This document shows, piece by piece, positions 48,108 to 55,945 of a stretch of DNA of 58,204 bases. Location: NCBI RefSeq assembly GCF_000282535.1, contig NZ_AKJC01000104.1, forward strand, positions 1-58,204, read 5' to 3'. The position numbers and the translations under genes were made by a program. How positions within the stretch are numbered: the stretch's first letter is position 1; each line of letters begins with the position of its first letter. The notes beneath the pieces are model-generated. The model was given only the letters and a program-made list of their open reading frames with translations. It did not search any database and was not told the origin of the DNA. Origin of the DNA: Pseudomonas sp. GM84. GTDB lineage: Bacteria > Pseudomonadota > Gammaproteobacteria > Pseudomonadales > Pseudomonadaceae.

Positions 48108-49769
48108 ATGCGTCCTCTGGTCGTGCCCCTGATGCTCGTGTCCTGGGCCAACGCGGTTCTTGCCGACCCGTTGCCGGTGTATCTCGACAGCCACGAATAC
48201 GAACGCCGCCTCCCCAGTGCGAATCTGCCGCTGGATGCCTATCGCCCTGTTGCACCGCCGCTGCAACTGGCGGTGGCCGCTGGCGAGCCAGCTTCGATGC
48301 CGATGGCCGACCGACTGGTGCTGCACAAGGTGCGTTTCGAAGGCGGTACGGTCTACCCGTTGAGCGAGCTGCGTGAGCACTATCAACCGCTGATTGGCCA
48401 ATCGATCACAGTGGATGAACTGCAGCAGTTCACCGATCGCCTGACCCAGCGCTACCGCGACGACGGTTTTCCCCTGTCGTTCGCCTACTTGCCGCAGCAG
48501 GATCTTGCCGATGGCCGCGCCCACGTGGTGCTGGTGGAAGGCTATATCCGAGACGTCCAGATCGTGGGTGATATCGGCCCCGCGGCGGCCTACTTCGCAC
48601 AGTTGGCCGAGCGGCTGAAAACCGAGCGGCCACTGACCGACGCAACGCTCCAGCGCACCCTTGGCCTGATGCAGCGTGTTCCGGGCATCACCGTGCAGGC
48701 CGAGGTGATCCCGGAGGAAGGCGCCGAGGGTGCGGCACGGCTTACCCTGCGCGCGTCGCGCCAGCCATTTGCTGCAGCCGTGACCGTGAATGACGGCAGC
48801 CGTGACGATCTGCAGGCGCTGTTCACGGTTTCCAGCAATGCGCAGACGCGTCTTGCCGAGCAGTTGACCGCACGTTTCTTGCTGCCGCCGGGTGATGACC
48901 AGGCGCATTACCAACGGCTTGACTACAGCCAGTACCTGGACGCCCAGGGCAGCCAGTTGCTGCTTTCGGCTGCGCGCTACCGCAGCGAACCCGGCACCCG
49001 TGTACGCCTGGACAACGGTACCGACCTGAGCCAACGCATCGAGAGCGAGCGCTATGCCCTCGGCTTCGCACAGCCGCTGATCGTTGGCGCGAATGAATGG
49101 ATGAACGTGACCGGGCGTTTCTATTCGGTCAGCGAGCACATCGATGAAAGGCGCGGTGGCGAGCGTGAATACGACACCTATGTGCGTGCACTGTCATTCG
49201 AGGGCGACTGGCGCCAGGCCGAGCGACGGCGCCTGCGCATGGTCAGTGCCGGGGTCTATCAGGGCCTGGATTACCTGGGCGCGCGCAGCGATGCCGACTA
49301 CGACCTGGACTTCCTGCGATTTCGCCTGGCGGGGTTGCAGGGCGACACCTTGCTGGAAAACTGGCAGGGCGTCGTCTCGGGTGCGCTGTACTGGAGTGAT
49401 GAGCGCCTGCCCGAGAGCGAGCGGGCGGTGTTCGGTGGGCAGCATTTCGGCCGCGGCTATCCGCGCGACCAGGCCGCAGGGGACAAGGGTTGGGGCGTGG
49501 CCTACGAGCTCAACTACAGTATCCGGTCACGCACGGGTTGGCCGCCTGTGCTGCAGCCCTATGCGCTCCTCGACGCCGCCAAGGCCTGGTACAACGGCGG
49601 GCCGTTCGAGGATGCCAACATGAGTTCGGTGGCAATCGGGGTGCGGCTATCGGACGGCCGCGCCGGCAGCGTTGCGCTGGAAGTGGCCAAACCGCTGGCA
49701 GATGTGGCGCTGGACAGCATGAACCGAGCGCCGCGCGTGATGTTGAGCGTTACCTATCAGATGCAATGA
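48108..49769 (+). CDS. TpsB/FhaC-type two-partner secretion transporter
   Basis: 553 aa. Signal peptide (1-20, cleaved near VLADP), POTRA domain(s) (about 68-155: LHKVRFEGGTVYPLSELREH, RYRDDGFPLSFAYLPQ, VVLVEGYIRDVQIVG), then a 16-strand-type barrel ending VMLSVTYQMQ. The L6 motif, usually VRG(Y/F), is present as FGRGYPRD. Such proteins export a large TpsA passenger, but no TpsA gene lies in this window. The next gene is convergent. The partner is unknown. Confidence 0.88.
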   Translation: MRPLVVPLMLVSWANAVLADPLPVYLDSHEYERRLPSANLPLDAYRPVAPPLQLAVAAGEPASMPMADRLVLHKVRFEGGTVYPLSELREHYQPLIGQSITVDELQQFTDRLTQRYRDDGFPLSFAYLPQQDLADGRAHVVLVEGYIRDVQIVGDIGPAAAYFAQLAERLKTERPLTDATLQRTLGLMQRVPGITVQAEVIPEEGAEGAARLTLRASRQPFAAAVTVNDGSRDDLQALFTVSSNAQTRLAEQLTARFLLPPGDDQAHYQRLDYSQYLDAQGSQLLLSAARYRSEPGTRVRLDNGTDLSQRIESERYALGFAQPLIVGANEWMNVTGRFYSVSEHIDERRGGEREYDTYVRALSFEGDWRQAERRRLRMVSAGVYQGLDYLGARSDADYDLDFLRFRLAGLQGDTLLENWQGVVSGALYWSDERLPESERAVFGGQHFGRGYPRDQAAGDKGWGVAYELNYSIRSRTGWPPVLQPYALLDAAKAWYNGGPFEDANMSSVAIGVRLSDGRAGSVALEVAKPLADVALDSMNRAPRVMLSVTYQMQ

Positions 49770-49787
49770 GGCCCACAGCGACGTGGG

Positions 49788-50564
49788 TCAGTGCGTGATG
49801 AAACGCTGGTGCACCGGCGACGAACTCGGCGTCAGCGCCAGGGCCAGTTGCGTGCGGTTGTGCATGTGGGTCAGGCGCAGCACCTGCGAGACGTACAGTT
49901 TGACGGTGTTCTCGGTGATGCCCAGCTCGCAGGCAATCTGATAGTTGGTCTTGCCCTTGCTCACCAGGCGGGCCACCTCCAGCTGGCGGGGCGACAATTT
50001 CTCGAACGCGGCGGGCAACTCGCCTTCAGGCTCCTCGGCATCGGTGGCTCGCCGGTGAACGCCTTGGCCGCGGGCTTTTTCGAGATCCTGGTAAAGCTCG
50101 TCGATGGAGCCGGCCAAGTCCTGCAGGCGCTGATTGAGGTTGCCCAGGTCCTGGAAGTTGGCCTTGCGTTCGAGCAGGATCTGCTCCTGGCGGCGCAGGC
50201 CTTCGAGCAGTTCGTCGAGGTCCGTGGGTTTCTGGTAATAGTCGGCAAAGCCCTCGCGCAAGGCGCGGATCACGTCCTGCTTGTCGGCACGGCCGGTGAG
50301 CATGATCGCTTCGAACATGCGTTGGCGCCCGGCAATCTCCTTCAACGCCCGAACCAGCTCGATGCCATCGCGTTCGGGCATGTGCAGGTCGCACAGCACC
50401 AGGCCAATGGCTTCGTCGGCCATGTAGCGCTCGATGGCTTGGTCGGTTGAAAAGGCGGGAACGCAGGAGTGGCCCTGGCTTTCGAGAAACTCGCACAACT
50501 GCTCGACGATCACTTCCTGATCATCGACGACCAGGACTTTCACCTCACTTGATGACTTGTTCAC
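49788..50564 (-). CDS. pprB: PprB-like response regulator (REC, coiled linker, LuxR HTH)
   Basis: 258 aa from GTG 50564, which has GGAG at 7-nt spacing. Receiver: VLVVDDQEVIVEQL with acceptor Asp in LVLCDLHMPERDG (about 55). A coiled linker (about 130-185) precedes a LuxR-type HTH (LSPRQLEVARLVSKGKTNYQ, about 195-214, then IACELGITENTVK). With an FppA-like gene upstream on the same strand, this matches P. aeruginosa PprB, which activates Tad pili, CupE and BapA adhesin. No tad genes are in the window. Confidence 0.75.
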   Translation of the reverse strand: MNKSSSEVKVLVVDDQEVIVEQLCEFLESQGHSCVPAFSTDQAIERYMADEAIGLVLCDLHMPERDGIELVRALKEIAGRQRMFEAIMLTGRADKQDVIRALREGFADYYQKPTDLDELLEGLRRQEQILLERKANFQDLGNLNQRLQDLAGSIDELYQDLEKARGQGVHRRATDAEEPEGELPAAFEKLSPRQLEVARLVSKGKTNYQIACELGITENTVKLYVSQVLRLTHMHNRTQLALALTPSSSPVHQRFITH

Positions 50565-50645
50565 GATCAAACTCCCTGTTCGTATATGGCCCAGCTCCCG
50601 GACCAGACGCTCTGGCAGCTTAAAAATAGCCGCTGCAAGCGATTC

Positions 50646-50664
50646 TGTACAAGGTATGTACAAG
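50646..50664. promoter_or_regulatory. TGTACAAG direct repeats upstream of pprB-like gene
   Basis: TGTACAAG occurs at 50646-50653 and again at 50657-50664, 11 bp apart, about one helical turn. Each contains the palindrome TGTACA. It lies about 82 nt upstream of the regulator start, within the 120-bp gap between fppA and pprB. A candidate activator or autoregulatory site. Confidence 0.4.
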
Positions 50665-50684
50665 CCATCGGACCGCAGGGATGA

Positions 50685-51155
50685 TCATTGGATCCATACA
50701 GCGGTAAGAAGAAAGCCGGCGAGCACGTAGGGGACGAAGGCCTGTTTGTCGCCCATTTGCTCGGTCAGGGTCTGCAGGCGCTTCTTCACCTTGGGGTTGA
50801 GCAGGGTCCACAGGCGCCTGCGCGTTGCCAGCCAGAGCAGCAGGCTGACACCCGCCCCGATGAAGGTACCGAGCACATATTGCGGGCTGGTGGCCAAGGC
50901 CAGGGCGCCCATCAGCTTGACGTCGTCGGCGCCGAAGCGGCCGAGCATGTAGCCGGGCAGGGTCAGCAGCATGACGATGGCCAGGGCCCAGCCGGCCTCG
51001 CTGGCGTCGGCGCCGATCCAGCTGTGGCCGGTGACGAACAGCCAGACCAGGGCGCAGGCGGCGACACCCAGTGTCAGCACGTTGGCGATCTGGCGTTCGC
51101 GGATATCTTGTTCAGAGCACAAGGCAAGCCACATCAGGAGAACAATGCTTTGCAT
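50685..51155 (-). CDS. fppA: A24-family prepilin peptidase (FppA/CpaA-like)
   Basis: 156 aa with several TM helices and no N-terminal methylase domain, as in the short FppA/TadV/CpaA group. The first catalytic Asp lies in SEQDIRERQIANVLT (about 17) and the second in GADDVKLMGAL (about 80), where the usual GxGD has D in place of the second Gly. It should cleave Flp-type prepilins; no pilin gene is in view. It is upstream of the pprB-like gene on the same strand. Confidence 0.8.
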   Translation of the reverse strand: MQSIVLLMWLALCSEQDIRERQIANVLTLGVAACALVWLFVTGHSWIGADASEAGWALAIVMLLTLPGYMLGRFGADDVKLMGALALATSPQYVLGTFIGAGVSLLLWLATRRRLWTLLNPKVKKRLQTLTEQMGDKQAFVPYVLAGFLLTAVWIQ

Positions 51156-51245
51156 TGGCAGTCCTTATTCGTTGAACACCGCTACCCGTTCAGTCAGGTT
51201 TCCTAGTCAGGGTAGACGCGAACTGACGAACGGGCTATGCCATGG

Positions 51246-51815
51246 CTATTTCTTGCTGCCCGGTGGGTAATGGCTCAACACTTCGGCCACGGTGTTGTGG
51301 ATCGCGCTGTTGCGCTCCTCCGGGCTTGGTGGATAGTTGTTCATGATCTGCTCGGCACTGCCGCGCCAGACCAGCTTGCCGTCATGGCCATCGAACATGT
51401 CGACCTGGATGGTCGCCACCTTGTAGTCGACGCTGCGGGTCTCGTTGTACATCGGCCCGCCCCAGTAGCCACCCCAATAGCCACCCCAGCCGCCCCCGTA
51501 GTTGGTGGTGATCTGTTGCTGGCGTTGCTCGACGATCAGGTAGGCACGCACCTTGAGGTCGGCAGGGCTATTGCCCTGGGCCGGACGCAGGCCGCGCTGG
51601 TCGAGCTGATAGTCGACCGCTTGACGGATGCGCTGTTCGGTCAGATCGCTCTTGATGCGCGGATCATCCGGGCGGTATTGCAGGCCCGGCTCCTGCCACG
51701 CCCAGCTGCGATACGCGGCAAAGTCGCGGCTGGCGTCGAAGTCCTGCTGGACGTTGTGGCTTGAGCAGGCGGCGAGCAGCAACGCGAACGACAGTAGAAC
51801 AAGGCGGCGCAACAT
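51246..51815 (-). CDS. DUF4136 lipoprotein (first of two paralogues)
   Basis: 189 aa. Lipobox LLLAAC (Cys about 17). The DUF4136 domain has FDASRDFAAYRSWAWQEPG and IRQAVDYQLDQRGLRPAQG. A Gly/Trp/Tyr-rich loop (GGGWGGYWGGYWGG) interrupts it near residue 110, followed by VATIQVDMFDGHDGKLVWRG. Probably an outer-membrane-anchored periplasmic lipoprotein of unknown function. It lies 19 bp downstream of its paralogue. Confidence 0.88.
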   Translation of the reverse strand: MLRRLVLLSFALLLAACSSHNVQQDFDASRDFAAYRSWAWQEPGLQYRPDDPRIKSDLTEQRIRQAVDYQLDQRGLRPAQGNSPADLKVRAYLIVEQRQQQITTNYGGGWGGYWGGYWGGPMYNETRSVDYKVATIQVDMFDGHDGKLVWRGSAEQIMNNYPPSPEERNSAIHNTVAEVLSHYPPGSKK

Positions 51816-51834
51816 GATGGTTCTCCATTGAACA

Positions 51835-52482
51835 TTAACTGGGAGGATAGCCGCTGAGCGCTTTGTGCACCGATTCGCGCAAGGCGCTTTCGCGCTCGCG
51901 CGGCGAGCTCTGGTCGCTGCCACTTTCGGCGCTCGCGCTCCACACCGGCTCGCCGTTACGGGCATCGAACAGGTCGATGCGCACCACCATCACTTCGACT
52001 TCGTAGGTGCGCACGATCGGCACGCTGGCATAGGCGCCGTAGCCGTTGTTGTAGCCACCGACGCCGACACTGCCATAGGGACGCGGGCCATAGTAGGGGC
52101 CGTAATAGGGGTCGTAGTAGTCGTAGTCGCGTACCTGGCGCAGGCGCCGCTCAAGGCGCATGTCGGCACTGACCAGCAGGTCGCCGGCGCTACCCCTGGC
52201 CGGACGCAGCCCGTGCTGGTCGAGCGCACCGCTGACGGCGTCGGCCAGTTGCCCGGGGTCGGCGTCGGCGTTGCCGGTGGGCAGTTGGCCGTCGCGCCAG
52301 CTCCAGCTTCGGTAACGTCCATAGTCCCGCGCAGGTGCCGGGTAGGCACTGGCGTCGAAGGTACTGGCCGCTTGCGCGGGGGCCGGTGGCAGCGGGCGGC
52401 TGCTGGCAACGTAGGGGTTGCTCGCCTGGCAAGCGGCCAAGGCGAGCGGCAGCATGGCCAGGCACAGTGGACGGTACGGCAT
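51835..52482 (-). CDS. DUF4136 lipoprotein (second paralogue)
   Basis: 215 aa. Lipobox LALAAC (Cys 18). The same domain order as the downstream paralogue: [32 protein letters not shown], a Tyr/Gly/Pro-rich loop ([17 protein letters not shown]), then [20 protein letters not shown]. The Pro/Ala-rich stretch after the lipid Cys may span to the peptidoglycan. Function unknown; tandem duplication is evident. Confidence 0.88.
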   Translation of the reverse strand: MPYRPLCLAMLPLALAACQASNPYVASSRPLPPAPAQAASTFDASAYPAPARDYGRYRSWSWRDGQLPTGNADADPGQLADAVSGALDQHGLRPARGSAGDLLVSADMRLERRLRQVRDYDYYDPYYGPYYGPRPYGSVGVGGYNNGYGAYASVPIVRTYEVEVMVVRIDLFDARNGEPVWSASAESGSDQSSPRERESALRESVHKALSGYPPS

Positions 52483-52503
52483 TTCTTCCTCCCGGCGGGC
52501 GGG

Positions 52504-53253
52504 TCAGCGGGGGCGGCACATCCAGTGCAGGTAGCGGCCGAGCCCGGCGAAACCTGGGTGACGGCGGTGGGCCAGTTCCATTTCCAGCAGGTCGAGCAGC
52601 TCGGCCTTGTCCTGGAATTCCTTGGGCATGTAGTCGTGGAACACCCGCACGCCGCTCTCGCTTTCGACGTGCCACATGGATTCAAGTTGCGCCTTGAGCT
52701 CCCGTGGATCAAGCGGTTTTTGCGGGGTCAGGCTCTGCTTTTCACCCTGCAGGCGGTTGCTGCGCAGCTTGCGGAAATGGCCCTTGAGCAGGTTGCGGTA
52801 GACCAGCGCATCGCGGTTGTAGAAGGCCAGCGACAGCCAGCCACCGGTGGCGGTCAACTGGTGCAGCACCGGCAGGATGCTTTCCGGCTCGGCCAGCCAT
52901 TCGAGCACGGCGTGGCACAGCACCAGGTCGTAGGGTTCGGTGAGCTGGCCGAGCAGATCCTGCCACGGCGCCTGGATGAAGGTGGCGGGCTGGCCGGCTT
53001 CGGCAAAGCGCGCGCGGGCGCCTTCGAGCATCGGCGCGGCCGGTTCGGCCAGGGTCACGTGGTGGCCGCGCTGGGCCAGCCAGAGCGCCATGTGGCCGAG
53101 CCCGGCACCAATGTCGAGCACCCGCAGCGGGCGGTCAGGCAGGGCTTCGGCCAGGTCGGCCTGGAGCACGGCCAGGCGGATCGCACCCTTGGCGCCGCCG
53201 TAGATCTTCTCGGCGAAACGGGTGGCCAGCTCATCGAAGTGACGGTCGTTCAT
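52504..53253 (-). CDS. cmoM: tRNA uridine-34 5-carboxymethoxy methyltransferase (CmoM-like)
   Basis: 249-aa class I SAM methyltransferase. SAM site VLDIGAGLGHMALWLAQRG (about 45-63), acidic loop in LAEPAAPMLEGA, and DLVLCHAVLEWLAEPESIL. MNDRHFDELATRFAEKIYGG is the CmoM/SmtA start. It methylates cmo5U to mcmo5U in tRNA. Its ATG overlaps the stop of the MazG-like gene by 4 bp. Confidence 0.88.
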   Translation of the reverse strand: MNDRHFDELATRFAEKIYGGAKGAIRLAVLQADLAEALPDRPLRVLDIGAGLGHMALWLAQRGHHVTLAEPAAPMLEGARARFAEAGQPATFIQAPWQDLLGQLTEPYDLVLCHAVLEWLAEPESILPVLHQLTATGGWLSLAFYNRDALVYRNLLKGHFRKLRSNRLQGEKQSLTPQKPLDPRELKAQLESMWHVESESGVRVFHDYMPKEFQDKAELLDLLEMELAHRRHPGFAGLGRYLHWMCRPR

Positions 53254-53555
53254 CGGGCGAAGCGCCTCTCGCTGTCGGCCAGCTTGGCCCGTACCACTTG
53301 CTCCATGTCCAGGCCCAGTTCGCTGCACAGCAGCAACAGGTAGAGGATCACGTCACCGACCTCCTGGCCGGCATGGGCGAGCTGATCAGCAGGCAGCTGG
53401 CGCGATTGCTCCTCGCTCAGCCACTGGAAGATTTCCACCAGCTCGGCCATTTCCACGCTGGCAGCCATGGCCAGGTTCTTCGGGCTGTGGAAGCCGCGCC
53501 AGTCGTTGTTGTCGCGGATCCGGTGCAGGCGTTCGGTGAGTTCTTGCAGGTTCAT
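53250..53555 (-). CDS. MazG-like nucleotide pyrophosphohydrolase
   Basis: 101 aa, all-alpha single MazG-like domain. The metal-binding ExxE and ExxD motifs are EMAE (about 36-39) and EVGD (about 67-70). It probably hydrolyses an aberrant dNTP as a dimer; the substrate is unknown. The start MNLQELTERL has no strong alternative. Coupled to cmoM downstream. Confidence 0.88.
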   Translation of the reverse strand: MNLQELTERLHRIRDNNDWRGFHSPKNLAMAASVEMAELVEIFQWLSEEQSRQLPADQLAHAGQEVGDVILYLLLLCSELGLDMEQVVRAKLADSERRFAR

Positions 53556-53620
53556 CGGGGGTCTCCTAATGCCGCATAGCTTCGGCGCAGGCCCGATGCA
53601 AAGCAAGTGGATTCGGGGCG

Positions 53621-54478
53621 CTAGAGCGTTTCCCAGCGCCCGACCATGTGCACCAGCTCGCCATGCCCATCGAGCCGCAGGTCACCTGCAGGGCCTGCCG
53701 CGCTGGCACTGAGCACCACCTCCGACGGCAGGCGCACGGGTTTGCGGAAATCCACCTCGAACGCGTATTTGCTGTTGGGCAAATGGGTACGCAGCGCCGC
53801 CAGTGCCATGGCCTTGCTCCACATGCCATGGGCAATGGCCTTGGGAAAACCGAACAATCGTGCGCTGGCCGCACTCAGGTGGATCGGGTTGTAGTCGCCG
53901 CAGACCTTGGCGTAGCGCCGGCCGATATCACTGTCGGCATACCAGCGGGTGGCTTCCGGCAAGGACTCAGGCACGTTGTCTTCGCCGGCGTCGGGCTGGC
54001 CATCGAGGTGTAAGCCACGCACCAACATGCGGCTGGTCTCGCGCCAGAGCAGGCCGAGCGCATCCTCGGCTTCGGTGACCAGGTCGAAGGTGCCGCCCTT
54101 GGCATGCGCCTGCAGGTTGTCGGCGAACACTGCAAAGCGCAGCCCGTCGATGCCGCCCAATGGGCGCAGCACCTCGATGCGATTGTGCAGGTGAACCAGG
54201 CCGAGCAATGGGAACGGGAAGTCGTGGGCTGTCAGCAGTTGCAGTTGCAGCGTGAAGGCCATCACGTGCGGGTAAGTGCCGGGCAGTCGCCCATCGTCGG
54301 TGAAGTGACAGAGCCGGCGATAGGCCGCCAGGTTGTCGGGCTGCACGCGAATGAAACTGCGCAGGCCAGCGGTGGGTAGCGTGCTGCCGCTGATCTTGCG
54401 TTTGCTGGCCGCGCGCAGGTAAAGGCTGGCGCGCGAGTCGGGGCTGTGCAGGTCGTGCCATTGTCGGTTCATGCTCAT
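53621..54478 (-). CDS. MaoC-family (R)-enoyl-CoA/ACP hydratase
   Basis: 285 aa double-hotdog-like dehydratase. The hydratase-2 motif is clear in the C-terminal half: KVCGDYNPIHLSAASARLFG (about 195-214) with catalytic Asp and His, then AHGMWSKAMAL. It would interconvert enoyl and (R)-3-hydroxyacyl thioesters. It overlaps the FabG4-like gene by 4 bp. The set MaoC-FabG4-thiolase recalls Mycobacterium htdX-fabG4-fadA2. Confidence 0.88.
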   Translation of the reverse strand: MSMNRQWHDLHSPDSRASLYLRAASKRKISGSTLPTAGLRSFIRVQPDNLAAYRRLCHFTDDGRLPGTYPHVMAFTLQLQLLTAHDFPFPLLGLVHLHNRIEVLRPLGGIDGLRFAVFADNLQAHAKGGTFDLVTEAEDALGLLWRETSRMLVRGLHLDGQPDAGEDNVPESLPEATRWYADSDIGRRYAKVCGDYNPIHLSAASARLFGFPKAIAHGMWSKAMALAALRTHLPNSKYAFEVDFRKPVRLPSEVVLSASAAGPAGDLRLDGHGELVHMVGRWETL

Positions 54479-55827
54479 GCCCCCATCAATGCCTGGCCGC
54501 AAACCCGCAGCACTTGCCCGTTGACGGCGCCGGCCCCTGGCTGGCTGAGCCAGGCGATGGCTTCGGCGACATCCTGTGGGCGCCCGCCCTGACCCAGCGA
54601 GCTCAAGCGCCGCCCGGCCTCGCGCAGGCCCATGGGCATGGCGGCGGTCATGTGCGTCTCGATGAAACCCGGGGCCACCGCGTTGATGCTGCCGCCACGC
54701 TCGGCGAGCTTCGGCGCCCAGGCCTGGGCGAAGCCGATCAGCCCGGCCTTGCTGGCCGCGTAGTTGGCCTGGCCACGGTTGCCGGCGATGCCGCTGACCG
54801 AGGCCAGCAGGGTGATGCGTGCGTCGGCGCCCAGCGCGCCGCCTTCATAAAGCGCCTGGGTCAATACCTGCGGGGCCTTGAGGTTGACCGCCATGACCGC
54901 GTCCCAGTATTCCGGGGTCATGTTGGCCAGGGTCTTGTCGCGGGTGATGCCGGCGTTGTGCACGACGATATCGATGCCGCCGGGCAGGGCTTCGAGCAGC
55001 TGCGCGGCGGCGTCGCCGGCGCAGATGTCCAGGCCCAGGGCCTTGCCGCCCAGGCGGGCTGCCAGGGCGTCGAGGTCCTGTTGCGCCTGCGGCACGTCCA
55101 GCAGCATGACCTCGGCACCGTCGCGGGCCAGGGTTTCGGCGATGGCGGCGCCGATGCCCCGCGCCGCGCCGGTGACCAGCGCACGCCGGCCTGCCAGCGG
55201 CCGGGTCCAGTCTTCGACCTGCTCGGCGCAGGGTTCAAGGCGCAGCACCTGCCCGGAAATGAACGCGCTCTTGGGCGACAGGAAGAAGCGCAGGGCCCCT
55301 TCGAGCTGGTGTTCGGCACCGTTGGCGATGTAGAGCAGCTGCGCCGTGGCGCCGTTGCGCAGCTCTTTGGCCAGTGACCGGCTAAAGCCCTCCAGGGCAC
55401 GTTGGGCAACGCTGGCCAGTGGGTCGTCGAGCTGCTCTGGCGTACGCCCGAGGATCACCACATGGGCACAGGTGGCCAGGCTGCGCAGCAAGGGCTGGAA
55501 GAACTCGCGCAACTGCTTCAGCGCGTCGCTGTCGGACAAATGGCTGGCATCGAACACCACGGCCTTGATCTTCGGCCCCAGGCCGGCGACCCAGGCGGGG
55601 GCCTGCAAGCCTTCACCATTGAAGCTGTAGCATTCGTCGGTCAGGCGCGGGGCGATGGCTTCGACGGTGTTCGCCAACGGCCCGCCGCCCAGCACCAGCG
55701 CGCCCTCTACAGGGCGCAGGCGGCCCGCCTGCCAGCGCTCCAGCGGCGCCGGGCGCGGCAGGCCAAGGGCATCGACCAGGCGACGGCCGAGGTTGGAGTT
55801 GGCAAAGCCGATATAGCGGTCGCTCAT
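54475..55827 (-). CDS. fabG: High-molecular-weight 3-oxoacyl reductase (FabG4-like)
   Basis: 450 aa, nearly twice a normal FabG. An N-terminal flavodoxin-like domain (about 1-205, with GGGPLANTVEAIAPRL) precedes a full SDR ketoreductase: RALVTGAARGIGAAIAETLA cofactor loop, VVHNAGITRDKTLANM, and catalytic Ser...Tyr-x3-Lys in LLASVSGIAG...NYAASKAG. The double-domain form resembles mycobacterial FabG4, which prefers NADH and CoA-linked substrates. The start MSDRYIGF at 55827 is used. It is divergent from the thiolase gene. Confidence 0.9.
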   Translation of the reverse strand: MSDRYIGFANSNLGRRLVDALGLPRPAPLERWQAGRLRPVEGALVLGGGPLANTVEAIAPRLTDECYSFNGEGLQAPAWVAGLGPKIKAVVFDASHLSDSDALKQLREFFQPLLRSLATCAHVVILGRTPEQLDDPLASVAQRALEGFSRSLAKELRNGATAQLLYIANGAEHQLEGALRFFLSPKSAFISGQVLRLEPCAEQVEDWTRPLAGRRALVTGAARGIGAAIAETLARDGAEVMLLDVPQAQQDLDALAARLGGKALGLDICAGDAAAQLLEALPGGIDIVVHNAGITRDKTLANMTPEYWDAVMAVNLKAPQVLTQALYEGGALGADARITLLASVSGIAGNRGQANYAASKAGLIGFAQAWAPKLAERGGSINAVAPGFIETHMTAAMPMGLREAGRRLSSLGQGGRPQDVAEAIAWLSQPGAGAVNGQVLRVCGQALMGA

Positions 55828-55945
55828 GTGCGGGTCTCCCGGAAGGCAAGCTTGCAAGTGTGGACCAACTTTGTGGCAAGGTCGTTCGAATGCGGCAAAA
55901 ACACCTAGGCTGTACGGACCGAATGGTTTCAGGAGGAATCCACGC

